Assembly (NCBI GenBank): GCA_015698045.1
Contig: BLAL01000194.1
Coordinates: forward strand, 1,116,001-1,180,000
Length of the DNA: 64,000 bases
Reading direction: 5' to 3'
Source of the DNA: Rhizophagus clarus
Taxonomy: Eukaryota > Glomeromycota > Glomeromycetes > Glomerales > Glomeraceae
Positions 48,201 through 59,773 of the stretch are shown one piece after another (within the stretch, counting starts at the first letter, position 1; each line of letters begins with the position of its first letter). The position numbers and the translations under genes are program-made. The notes beneath the pieces were generated by a model. The model was given only the letters and a program-made list of their open reading frames with translations. It had not been told where the DNA came from and searched no databases.

Positions 48201-50376
48201 ATATTCCAAAAGCGTGAACTAAACAATGACAAATACAAGGATGATGTTTTGGCTTTCCAGTAATATCAACTTCCAACTCTTTTTCAAAATCTTTTCTAAG
48301 ATATCGTCGAAGAATCTGTAGCTGCTTACATAAATCATTCTTTTTCAAGTATTAAGTATTATTATTATTATTGTAACATAATAATTACAAAGATATATGT
48401 GAATATCTACCTTCAACTGTATATTTACAATATTATTTTCTACCAATTTCTCAAGATCCGAAAATACTTCATAAAAATTTTCATTACATATTGAACACAG
48501 TCCCCCTAAATTTTCCTTATAGACAAATCTACCGCTTTTTAACCGTGTCATAAAGGATATACGTCCCATACCATTGGGATAAAGTTCTGTAAACTTTTCC
48601 TATAAAGATTTTTTGTTATTCTGCAGATACAAGATAGGTAATCCACTTTCATTGTCCGTCTTATAGGATGACATGTTTACATTATTTTTATCAGAAAAAA
48701 AAGAGTCAAATTGATCTAATTTTTCTTGTGATAATCTCATACGATGTGTGACAGGCTTCAACATTGGAGGACAGCTATAACCACATAATTGTGAATGTCA
48801 TTTTGCATCAATTATTGTGTGACTTCCAACCTATGATTTATATAGGTTATATTGCATAAAAAAAAATCATACGATCTTAATTTTTCAAATAAAAAATTTT
48901 TCAAACTTATAATTTCATTTTATTATTATCAAACAATAAAACACAACATTTTTTTTTCTAACATATATACATAAATCTATCTAAAATGTTCATATAAAAC
49001 AATAAAAAAAAAATCTAAATAGGTAAAACTCTTTTTGTTCATTAGTACATGTTTTCATTATAATTATATGTAATAGATTATATTACACTTACCTTTAGGT
49101 TTTTTTCAAGTTGAGAATACGTGAATTGATCAGCAATTATAGATAAGACTCTATGTTTACCATCATGAGTTTTTTTATTTTCTTTTATAGCACGATCAAA
49201 ACAATTCCAAAATTTTTTTGTTGAATTTGGCATATGAACAGGTATCGATACAAGAAAACCCATTTTGTAAAGATTTAAGATTGTATCTTTATCTTTTGTA
49301 GGATTAGAGGCTCGTGTCTAAAACTGAAACTTTTTATAATAAAATTAGTACATTGAAATTTTTTTCAAATACAAAAAACTAACCTTTGATTCATCAGAAT
49401 TGAAAGGAGTGATTAGATGAGCACCTGCTGCTTTTAGTAAAGCTCGCCATGCTCGCAATTCCCTATCACTGAATTTGTGGCTCTTTGGATAAATTTTTTT
49501 CAAATTCGAATAAAGTTCAAAAATATCACTTTCTTGTTTTCCCCACATGTCAAAAATTGTATACCAATTAATCTTTGAAATAGTTCGTCTTTTTAGATGA
49601 TAATCAAATAACTTGGTCATTAGCATCAAATTATTCCAGTTACTAGGTATGCATGTAGGGACGTGATGCACACATAATGAATTTTATGTTTTTTGATCAC
49701 TCCCATCATACTTTCCCATAAAGCCTGATACACGCCAAACTTCACTTGGTGTTGACCCACAAATTATTTTTATTTTTTGTGCTTGTTGATAAATTTCAAG
49801 AATACATTCATTATCAACAATTTTTGAAACAAATAATGCTTGTCTCTTATTATAAAAATGAAGAAGAGAGGATGAATAGCCAGAACCAGCATTGCGCCAA
49901 TCGGGATGAGATGATACCCCTAAGTTATGTACAAAAATTTTGTATTTATCAATTGTAATTTAAAACAGAATAAATCTAACATCACGAGATAATTCCTCTA
50001 TTATTTTTGGATCATCCTGTCCTATTATTGTTGGTCCTGAAAACTTAGTTGAATTATGAAAAATTTCTTTATATAAAGAGCTAATAGCTTTAGTAGGAGA
50101 GGTTTCTATTTGTCCAGAAATTGAACCAGAACTACAAAAATATCCTGGCTGCTTAGGGTGTTCTGAGTTTCCAAGAACTACTGAAATTATAAACTCCCGA
50201 TTATTGCGAAAAACACGAGTCTTCTGACCTAAACGAATAGGAAAAAATATAAGTTCATTACTACAATTTATAGATCGAGAACTCCACCAGTAACGAGCAA
50301 ACGGTCCATAGTGCAAATTTTCATTAATAGTGCCTGGTGTCAATAATGTAACTGGAACTTCAAGGTGTTTTGCCAT
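45248..50376 (-). pseudogene. Decayed multi-exon gene with DDE-like core, split by a TIR element
   Basis: One long minus-strand gene can be followed from ATG 50376 to the TGA at 45248, with several GT-AG introns. Pieces read MAKHLEVPVTLLTPGTINEN, a middle with HPCICHCLVHAFGIC, and after the insertion IVDYKMRILP...FFGKRGWTLH, IISDNGLHYHN and IFLEAGKAKTS. D, D and E in those blocks are spaced like a DDE/RNase H-fold transposase core (inference). Lesions: stops where Trp is expected (FxTRASNP near 49318; AKxHSQLC near 48800; LxEKFTEL near 48600), two TAA stops near 49960 and 49690, a frameshift near 45970, and the 1.2 kb element at 46858-48060. I know this as a repeated Glomeromycotina family without a firm function. 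Confidence 0.6.
46858..48060. mobile_element. Hairpin-array TIR element, copy 2 (young), with 6-bp TSD
   Basis: Left end CTAAAGTTGCCTGCCGAAAC; right end, reverse complemented, CTAAAGTTGCTTGTCGAAAC. It is flanked by a perfect GTGAGA duplication (46852-46857 and 48061-48066). Subterminal parts repeat GTTTCGAC/GTCGAAAC words; the interior is about ten stem-loop units of the type GTTTCGCAACRTTTTT, loop ATTAAATAMTTG, AAAAACYGTTGCGAAA. It interrupts the gene at 45248-50376. No coding capacity; the short open frames inside (repeating FNKKRCETFFIF) are products of the repeat. Confidence 0.88.
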
Positions 50377-51005
50377 TATTTTTATAAAAGAAAGAAGTCA
50401 ACAACAGATTTTGAACGCGACCTTTATTACTATAATTTTATCCCCGAATGATGTTATTATTGATATTAATAATCAATATCAATCATAACTGGATCAGCAC
50501 TTAAAAACATTGTCGTTAAGTAGTGTTACATTTAAACTACCTGTATAAATAAATATTCAAATTGTGTAATCTTAATTTTATTGGCCTGAATATTGAGTAA
50601 AGTTATACAAATCCAAAAAAGGCAATTTTACTTCTTACAAAAATTGGATTTTTTGTATTCAAAAAAGGAAATTTTATATTACATAAAATCCAAAAAAGAA
50701 AAATTTGCTTTTTGCAAAAATTAAAGAATTTTGGATTTATAAATATTCTAAAAAAGGAAATTAATATGCAGATCATTTAATTCTGGTCAGCATTTATATT
50801 AATTTTGGCCAAAATTATATAATATATAATATGTATAAGAATATTTACCATATGGTTCTGAATTTAAACAACCCCTCCTGAAAATAAGCAATACTAGCTT
50901 ACATTATAGTGATTTTAACCAGAGTTATGACTACTTTGGCCAGAATTAAGTACAAAAAATAATTATTTAATTTCAGAACTATATAGTAAGTTTAAAATTA
51001 AAGTT
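50377..51005. other. AT-rich DNA with short AAAAAAGGAAATT-type repeats
   Basis: About 50575-50765 holds loosely repeated AATCCAAAAAAGGAAATTTT words in both orientations; about 50780-50950 has TTTTGGCCAAAATT palindromes. No gene. Confidence 0.4.
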
Positions 51006-51009
51006 AGAA

Positions 51010-51205
51010 GAATTATTAGTTAGAGTTAGGATTAGGGTTAGAGTTAAGAGTTAGAGTTAGGATTAGGGTTAGAGTTAGGGTTAATTAGAATTAGGGTTAG
51101 GGTTAGGAATTAGGGTTAGGATTAGGGATTAGGGTTAGAGGTTAGGGATTAGGATTAGGGATTAGGAATTAGGGTTAGAAATTAGAATTAGGGTTAGGGT
51201 TAGGT
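51010..51205 (+). repeat. Interstitial telomere-like (TTAGGG) array
   Basis: Degenerate tandem TTAGGG with variants TTAGAG, ATTAGGG, GGATTAGGG and GAATTAGGG over about 195 bp. It lies just beyond the truncated 3' side of the LINE fragment. Confidence 0.9.
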
Positions 51206-51369
51206 TATTATATTAAATATTATTAATTATGATAAATCTTTATATGCCAACTGTTGATGTAGGTAACAGGTATTTACTAGTTATATTTAAAAATAAAGGT
51301 TTATTTTAATTTTTTTCTTTTTAGACTAATTATTAAATAGAATTAATAATAAAAATAAGGTAAAAATTA

Positions 51370-53930
51370 TTAGTAAGTCAAAATTACTGATTTAAATTTA
51401 TCTGGAAGAATCGCTGTTTTGAAGATTACTTCTACAAAATGTATGAAGCATGCATATCCTTTTGAGCCTACTTTCTTGATCAGTTTGTAACCTATACCTG
51501 ATGCCCCTGGTGCTGATTTATCGTTACTTTCTCTTAGAATGCTGTGCCATTCGTCTGTCATCAGGGCATCCATGATGTGTTGGTATATAGATTCATCAAT
51601 GTCTTTGAGTGGTTCATATATGTCTTTCCACTCTTGTGGTATGTTGTCAAATTTGTGTTTTTGTTTTTTCTGTAGATCTTTGTATTGTAGTGGACTGTAT
51701 TTTTTTATATTCTCATGGTTTGTTAGCAGCTCTTCCTTCCCTGTTGACTATAGTTGTTTCCAAAATTCAATTGGCAAATTTAAAATCTGAAATTACTAAA
51801 TTACGTAAATATGTAATTAATTACGTAAATCCGTAATCATACACTCCAAAATTCTAAAATTTATGTAACAGTACAGAAGTATGAATATTTCCAGATCCAG
51901 TAATCCGATTTTAATGTCTCATCAAGACAAATCTAATGATATGTATTGTAATACTCTAGTATTGATATTAACGAAGTTAACTCACTGCAAATATTTAGTG
52001 ATTATTGGTGTCGGAACATGATCTAGTAATTGGATTGTTACATTCTTATTATCATTTGATTCATCTCATAAAGACGAATCTAATGATGTGTATTGCAGCA
52101 TTCTAGCATCGATATTGATGAAATTATCTCACTGTAAATATTTAGTGATTATTGGTGTTAGAGCATGATCTAATGATTGGATTTTATGTTCTTATTATCA
52201 TTAGATTCGTCTCAATGAGATGAATCGAATGATGGTAAGATCATCAAACTCGGATAACTAGTTGCAGAGTTATGGTTTACTAAATTTTTAAATATAATTT
52301 GGCCAAAATTTAGGTTAATTCTGGCCAAATATTTTCATAATACGAAATTAAATACGGAATCTGAAATTAAATACGCAATCCAAAATTAAATACAGAATTC
52401 AGATCTTTCCTAATAAATTATTACTTAATAATTACAGAATTACATAATTCCGTAATATGAAATTAATTTCGAATACAAGTATACTGTTGACACGTCTAAG
52501 TGTATAATTCTATTTAATACAATTCTGTCTTTATATCTATTGAGTAGACTATTAATCTAACGTGTTTAGTTGGTCTGAATGATCTTTGCTCACTTGTTAA
52601 TACATTTCTCAATATGTTTGTTATCTGTGTTTTTTTGCAGCTTTCTTATTTAATCGAACTTTATTTTTCATGCAACTTTAATGTATGCTGCCCATTTTAC
52701 CATCCAAATATGCAGGACTGGCTGTATCTGTAAAGTCTGATTTTGTCTATTAATATGATCTATATATGTTGTGAATTTTTTGATGATATTCTTTTGTGGG
52801 TATTGGTTTAAGTTCTTGTTGCAAGTAGAATGCATCAGTCAGAGTCTTCGCAGTTGCACGTATAGGTATGATGGAATAAGGCGCTGTGCCTTCTTGACTC
52901 TGATATTTTGCTTGAAATGAGTCTTTTTTTGTGAAATCATGCTTTTAGCGCATGAGTGTATTATATTTTTAATATAAATCCATATGGAATTAATATCCTC
53001 GTGATCATGTGTCTGCTATTCTAGTAGTGCCATTAATGCTTCATTAGCGAAGTATTCATTTGTCTTTTCTTTATATTTTCTCCATCCTTTTGCCATCATT
53101 TTATCGTAGTCATATATTATACGTTCATTACTATCGTGTTTAGTAACTAATTTTTTACAGTTATGAATAATATTGGTAGTGTTTAATATGCTAGATACTA
53201 CGTTGTGGTCACTTGTCGTGATCATTACCACTTCAATTATGTTGCAGTTTAAGAGTTCGTTAGTCCAATTATGGCTGAGCCAAATGTAATCAATTCTAGT
53301 GCTGATATTTTTGTTTGAGTATGTAAATTCTTTATCTTACAGGTACGCAGCCCTGTACGCATCTATGAAGTCTCTTCTGCTGAGATAGTCTATTATTTTG
53401 TTTTGACAATATGTGTTATTCTTAGCTGATTTGTCTAGCTTTGAGTCAGCTACTGCATTAAAATCCCCTAGTATGATGAGGTAGTTAGTGTTATCATGCT
53501 CTGCATCTTCAATGAGTGTTTTTAGCTGATTTGAGACTTCGTCTCTTTGATTTTTATCATTGGGCGGCATATAAATCTGTGTGACTATGATTCTGCATTG
53601 TTTAAAGAATAACGTAACTATTAATATGTTCTCTGACAGATTCACAACCTTACCAACATGTTTAAACCATTTCTTATTGAAATATATAGTTACTCCTGCG
53701 TCTTTGTGTTTGTTAGAAGTTTTTTTTGACTAAATGATTACATCTTTAGTTAGCTGTTTGTTAATATATGATCCTTCCTTTTTGGTTATATTGGTTTCGT
53801 TTAGCCCAATAATATCATACTAGTCTAGTGTGGTTATAAGGTTGTGCAGCTTGTTGACATTTGTCTTTACTCTATTAATGTTATGCGTAGCTATTGTGAG
53901 GGTTTGAAATGTTTGTAAATTTGTTGTGTT
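51370..53930 (-). pseudogene. LINE retrotransposon fragment (APE endonuclease plus start of RT)
   Basis: Minus strand. From about 53920: TLTIATHNINRV (endonuclease start), a VTQIYMPPN motif, LIILGDFNAVADSK, then TRIDYIW and TSDHNVV (APE-type endonuclease of non-LTR elements), a linker, and the beginning of a reverse transcriptase ending KSAPGASGIGYKLIKK and PDKFKSVILT. The frame carries scattered stops. It is cut inside RT at about 51370, so the 3' part is missing, which is unusual because LINE copies normally lose their 5' end. A MITE (51749-52483) interrupts it. A GC-richer leader without homopolymers continues to about 54230 and may be its 5' UTR. Confidence 0.75.
51749..52483. mobile_element. 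MITE (TATAGTTG...CAAGTATA) copy 1, 8-bp TSD
   Basis: Ends TATAGTTGTTTCCAAAATTC and, reverse complemented, TATACTTGTATTCGAAATTA. A perfect CTGTTGAC duplication flanks it (51741-51748 and 52484-52491). Removing the insert plus one TSD joins the LINE frame (HLDVS|TGKEELL). Contains two related blocks of about 180 bp (from about 51885 and 52055; GATTATTGGTGT words). An 8 bp TSD suggests mobilisation by an hAT-type transposase. A second copy lies at 62485-63028. Confidence 0.88.
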
Positions 53931-54737
53931 AAAGTGTTGTCTTTCTCCTTATATGAACCTATTTATATCTTGTAAGGAAGGTAGGGTGTAGTGGTTTGGT
54001 GTGTCGTTATTATTTGTGTTGCTTTAAGAAATATGTTTGTTTATTTTTTGTTGTGAGTGCTTGTCATTTGCGCATTGTGAACGCGTCAAATTTTTCCCTT
54101 GAATGCTATGAATGCTTATGGGGAAAGTGTTAGGGAGTTAGTCCTGTGCTCTTCCTTCTCTCCCCTTTTTTTGTGTAACTCTTGCATGTTCATTTATCAT
54201 TTTTGTATCATTTTTGTTTAGTCTGGCTAAAGAAAAACCTCCTCATCAATCTAATTAATATGATTAATATAATTTATTATATTTATTTGATTTATTTTAT
54301 TTGTTATATTTATATTATTTATTATATTTATTTTATTTATTTTATTTTTGTTATTATTATTTTATTATATATAGTGATTGAATAAGTTGTAGGAGGAGTA
54401 GAGTCGTAGTAGTTGGTTATTTAACTTTTATTTTTGTATTTTATTTCTTTAGTTATTACTAAGATTTTATCTGCAACAAAAGATAATTTCTTTGGGTTAT
54501 TCTTGCCAACAAAAGAATCAATCCATTAACTAAAGTTATAACGTATTTCTTTATTTCTTAATAAACTTTATTATTCTTATTATATTTTTATTATAAACGT
54601 TTACCTTCAAAATTTATTAAATCACGTGTTAAAATTCTTACCAGAGTTAAACTCCTGTTATTTTGGATATCGTGTAAAATTTCAGTCTTTTACATTTGCC
54701 AAGATAACAATACTTTGAATAATTCTATAACTAGACA
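53931..54737. other. Possible LINE 5' leader and AT-rich flank
   Basis: 53931-54230 has mixed-complexity sequence that probably belongs to the LINE 5' UTR. 54240-54370 is a TTTATTATATT-type simple repeat. The remainder is unassigned AT-rich DNA. Confidence 0.4.
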
Positions 54738-56040
54738 AGACCTCGAACAAAACATATATAGGTAACAAAAAAATTTGCTTATTTATCATATAAAATTTTT
54801 TTTTAAATCATATAGAATTTTGCTTATTAAAAAGCAAAAAATAAAAAAAATCGTAATTATAGATGTGTAATAAGGAGTTAAAATTGTTAAAATTATATAT
54901 AGATTTTGCATAGCAAGGAGTGATTTTCATACTATATATATAAGAAAAAATTTTAATTTCACTCGTACTTTTAAAATTTTTTTAAAGATATTTTTTTTTT
55001 AAATATATTATTGATTTTATACACTTTAGTTTTCATAAAATTAAATATTATATTTATAAAAAAATACATTTTTTATAATAATATTCTCTTATTCTTATTT
55101 TTTGTTTACTAAATTTAACTATATGTAAAATAAATTTTAGTTGAATGAAATCACTTTTATATTTAAGTAAAGCTGTTTAGCAATGTTAAAAGTACTCAGA
55201 TCTTAATTTTCTTAAGGCTACTAAATATAATATTTATGAAGAAATTTGTATTTTTCAAACAGTACTAATTCCAAAATTTTTTTTTTCTCTTTTAACTTCA
55301 GGATGTAATTACATTATTTTGGTTAAATGAAATCACATTTTTTCACTTAAGTAAAGTTGTTTAGCAGATCAAATCTACCTATAATAAAAGTTTTAGGATA
55401 ATTGGATTAATATTCGTGAAATGTGACTAAATTTTGTACTTTCAATTATTTATCATTTATTTGATTCTTAATTTTAAAATATAATTTTAATATTTTAATT
55501 AAATGAAATACTCTTCTTATACTTAAGTAAAGTTGTTTAAAACAGTTGAAAATAATTGTATTTTATTTTTATAACTTAAGGTATAATGTTTATTGAAAGA
55601 TTAGTATTCCTATAATAGTACTAATTTTTAAATTTTTAATATTTTGAGTATTTAAATTAAATTATTTATCACATTAAAATTTATTTGTATTTTAATTTTT
55701 ATAATAAATTATACTATAAATATAAATTTATAAGTTATTTATAAAAGTATTTATATATGTCATAAAATGAGTTGCTTAATAATATAAAATTTTTGATATT
55801 ATAATAAAATTTTACTTAACAGAGTTTAAAATAATTTGCTTATTGATCATAGTAAAAAATTTGGATTTTAATGTGACTTATATATATACATGGCCTGGTA
55901 ATTCCATAATTTTGTATAAATACGTAATTTGTAATTCTGGTAATTAATTACCAGATTTTTTAAAAAATACGTAAATACATAATTATTTACGTCATATGTA
56001 ATTATCATAAATATTATTGGTTAATCATGAATCATGTGTC

Positions 56041-58610
56041 ACATTTACTAAATGTCAGAACAGTCAGTTTTGACAGTTTTTTTGCGTTTTTGATATATAA
56101 AAATGTCAGAACTGTCAGTTTCAGCATTTTTTTTGCATTTATTATATATAAAAATGCTGGAACAATCAGTTTTAGCATTTTTTTTAACTCTTTATATAAA
56201 AAATGCTGGAACAGTCTGTTCTGTATTTTTTTTACGTTTTTACATATAAAAACACTGGAAGAATCAGTTTCAGAGTTTTTTTTAACTTTTTATATAAAAA
56301 ATGGCAGAACAGTCTGTTCTAGCATTTTTTTTTACTTTTACATTTAAAAATGCTAAAACTGTAAGTTTTGGTGCATTTTTTTATGTTTTTTATATGTAAA
56401 AATACCAGAACAGTTAGTTTTGACATTTTTTGCATTTTTTATATATAAAAATAGAACCCCAAACAATATACTGTATAAATATGTTAGAATTGAGTTTGTT
56501 TAATGATTATATAAAAAAAACCCTATATAAAACTTTTATTTGCTTATTTTAATGTAAAATTTTTAGTTGGTTAGATATTTAAATGCGTAGTTAAACTTAT
56601 TTTTATTTCAACTCAGTAATTATATTTGCGTAGCAGAACCCCTTATTCGTATAACAAAGACTTTCATATATATATAGAGAGAGAGAAAATTTTAATTTCA
56701 CACATATATCAAAAAATTTTTTTACAAAAAATTTTTTTAAACTGATACTTTTTTTCTATTATTTTACACATTTTAATTTTATAAACACAATATTGTATTT
56801 AATATTTATAAAAAAAATCATATTTTTATAATAATATTTTCATATTCTTATTTTTTGTTTGCTAATTTTACTCATATATAAAATAAATTTTGGACAAATG
56901 AAATTATCTTTTTATGTTTAAGTAAATTGTTCAGCAATTGTAAAAAGTATTTGTATTTCAATTTTTATGATTCTAAGTATAATATTTGTGAAGATAATTA
57001 TATTTTTTAAACAGTACTAACTCCAAAAAATTTTTTTTCTCTTTTAACTTTAAGATATAATAACATCACTTTGGTCAAATGAAATTACTTTTTTATATTT
57101 AAGTAAAGTTGTTCAGCGAGGTCGAATCTATCTATAATAAAAATTTTAGAATGATTGGATTAATATTTGTGGAATGCGACCAACTTTTGTACTTTCAATT
57201 ATTTATCGTTTAAGTGATTTTAATTTTAAAGTGTAATTTTTTTTATTTTAAATCAACTTGTTAACTTTAAGAAGTTGTTCATTAGGGTTGGCAATAATTT
57301 ATATTTTAATTTTTATAAATCTAAATATAATAATATTTATAAAAAATTCCAAATTTTAAAACTATTTTTAAAATGGTAATAGTATATTAATATTATATTA
57401 ATATTAATTAAAATTAAAAATTCCGAAGTTGTATATCATTTTATATTATTAATTTATTAATATTTAGTGAATTAATTTCACAATTTTTTTTCACAATGAT
57501 ATAAAAAATTAATTTACTATTACTATATATATATTTATTATAATTAAATTATCTTTTTATACTTAAATAAAGTTATATATGTCAGAAAAAAAATTGCTTA
57601 GCAGAATAAAAAATTCAAAGATTATAATAAGAGTTTGCTTAGCAGAACTTAAAATAATTTGCTTATTGATCATAATAAATTTTGAAATTTTCATCTGACC
57701 TATATATATATTGTTTGGGATCCTGTAAAAATGCCAGAAATGCCAGTTTCAGCATTTTTTTATGTGTTTTTTTTTTAACTTTTTATATAAAAATACCAGA
57801 TCAGTTGTTCCAGTGTTTTTTTTAAACTTTTTATATAAAAAATGCCAGAACTGTCAGTTTTGATAGTTTTTTTTGTGTTTATTATATATAAAAATGCTGG
57901 AACAGTCAGTTTTAGTATTTTTTTTTTAACTCTTTACATATAAAAACACTGGAACAGTTAGTTTTGGCATTTTTTTTAACTTTTTATATAAAAAACACTG
58001 GAATAGTCTGTTTTAGCATTTTTTTTTTACTTTTACATTTAAAAACGTTAAAACTGTAAGTTTCAGCATATTTTTTTGCATTTTTTATATGTAAAAACAC
58101 TGGAAATACCAGTTTCAGCATTTTTTTTAACTTTTTATATAAAAATGCCAGATTAGTTATTCCAGTGTTTTTTTAAACTTTTTATATAAAAAATACCAGA
58201 ATTGTCAGTTTTGACGTTTTTTTGCATTTATTATATATAAAAATGCCAGAACTGTCAATTTCATTATTTTTTTTTATCTTTTTATATAAAAAATGCTGGA
58301 ACAGTCTGTTTCACATTTTTTTACTTTTTTTCATATAAAAATGCTGGAACAGTCAATTTTAGCATTTTTTTTGTATTTATTATATATAAAAATGCTAGAA
58401 CAGTCAGTTTTGGCATTTTTTTTTTATCTTTTTATATAAAAAATACTGGAACAGTCTGTTCCAGCATTTTTTTTATTTTTACATTTAAAAATGCTGAAAC
58501 TGACAGTTTCAGTATTATTTTTTGCGTTTTTATATATAAAAATGCCAGAACTGTCAGTTTTAGCATTTTTAACTTTTTATATATATAAATGCTAAAACTG
58601 ACTTTTTTTT
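56041..58610. repeat. Tandem stem-loop minisatellite (split in two)
   Basis: Units of about 50-65 bp, each with the pattern TATATAAAAATGCYRGAACR, GTCAGTTTYRGCATTTTTTT and a short T-rich spacer. The arms AAAAATGC and GCATTTTT pair around a roughly 16-20 nt loop. The two halves (56041-56452 and 57725-58610) become one continuous array if 56453-57724 plus one TSD is removed. Confidence 0.75.
56453..57724. mobile_element. TIR element family X, copy B, inserted in the hairpin array
   Basis: Ends AGAACCCCAAACAATATA and, reverse complemented, AGGATCCCAAACAATATA. Flanks ATAAAAAT (56445-56452) and GTAAAAAT (57725-57732) match at 7 of 8 bases. 1272 bp, no coding capacity. Homologous to copy A segments on either side of the nest. 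Confidence 0.7.
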
Positions 58611-58782
58611 GCTTTTTTTTACCCAATAATATTTACGGTAATTATGTTTGACGTAATTATTTACATTCTACATAAATAATTATGAAATACATAATTATTT
58701 ACGTATTTCAATTTATAAATTACATTTTTAGTCATGTAATTATCAAGCCATGTATACCTATATATATATTGTTTGGGATTCT

Positions 58783-59523
58783 ATATAAACCACAACTCTT
58801 TCTGAATTAACCCTACAAATAGACTTATAATAAGTTTTATATGGGTAGATAGAATAATTTTTTGATATAGTACTAACTGTTCTTTTTTTAAATGAATTTT
58901 TTTCTTTTAAAATTTATACATTATTAATCATTTTTTTCTTTAAATAAAATTCTTGGTAAGTTTTAAGGGTAGGCAAATTAATTACTTTATAGAATGTATT
59001 TTTTCTTTTTTTTAGTCTAAATAAATATAATTTTATTTTGTATTAAAATCATATTTAAATTATAAGCTAAATTTACTATATTAATTACTCTTTATCATTA
59101 TTATTTGCATATACTTTAATATATTAAGAGATAATTTTCTACATATATTTATTGTACCATTAATTTTTTACTATTTTCAAAATACTAATTAAAGAAACAA
59201 TATATTCAGCGTCAAAAAGTATTTGGAACACTAAACTAAAAATTATAAAAAAACTAAAAATATATATTTATTTAAAACTAATTGTAAAATAAAGCTAACT
59301 TTTTAATTATTTATTATAATATTTTTTTCTTTAAACATATGTTTTTTTTTTATTATTATTTCTTATAACTTGTTTCTTGCTAATTATATTTTACTTTTTT
59401 AGGTTCTTTGATTTTAAAAAGTGTAGGAAGATAAAGAAAAGGAAAAGAAAAAGAGAAAAAATAAGAGAAGAGTGAAAGAATACTAAAAAGACTAAAAAGT
59501 ATATACCTATATACTATTTATCT
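58783..59523. other. AT-rich spacer
   Basis: No gene, RNA or repeat family recognised; purine-rich run at about 59425-59475. Confidence 0.4.
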
Positions 59524-59773
59524 TATATTTCTAGGGTGGGGGAAAGTTCAAATTCTGAACTTTAGGACTAAATCTTTAGACTCAATCTTAGCAGAACTGG
59601 GTCCTAATTTTTGGAATCTAATTGGAACAGTCCCAAATAAGTTCCTATTATTTAATCATATAAATCAATCACGTTTTAATAAATTTCTGTGTTCTCATTA
59701 AATCAACTGCATTTTATTCTCTGTCTTTGTTTCATTCTTGTCAATTACCATTAATTTTTCCTTTTCAATAAAA

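Larger units (their letters stand above)
55885..58756. mobile_element. TIR element Y with internal hairpin minisatellite, inserted in X copy A
   Basis: Ends TATACATGGCCTGGTAATTC and, reverse complemented, TATACATGGCTTGATAATTA. Flanking 8 bp sequences CTTATATA (55877-55884) and CCTATATA (58757-58764) differ at one base, a likely target-site duplication. Inside the ends are AT-rich TACGTAATTATTTACGT-type palindromes, then a hairpin array at about 56041-56452 and 57725-58610, which is itself broken by element X copy B. Confidence 0.65.
54738..58782. mobile_element. TIR element family X, copy A (interrupted)
   Basis: Outer segments 54738-55884 and 58757-58782 together match copy B (56453-57724): shared collinear words include TCTTATTTTTTGTTTRCTAA, AAGTAAAGTTGTTYAGC, TTTTGTACTTTCAATTATTT and AATAATTTGCTTATTGATCA. 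The right end is AGAATCCCAAACAATATATA (reverse complement); the left end AGACCTCGAACAAAACATAT is a decayed version. No target-site duplication readable. Non-coding, very AT-rich. Interrupted by 55885-58756. Confidence 0.55.

Noticed and set aside
56027-56347. 106-codon plus-strand ORF with repeated VRTVSF-type peptides (and 58626-58432 minus)
   Set aside because: Translation of the stem-loop minisatellite, not a gene.
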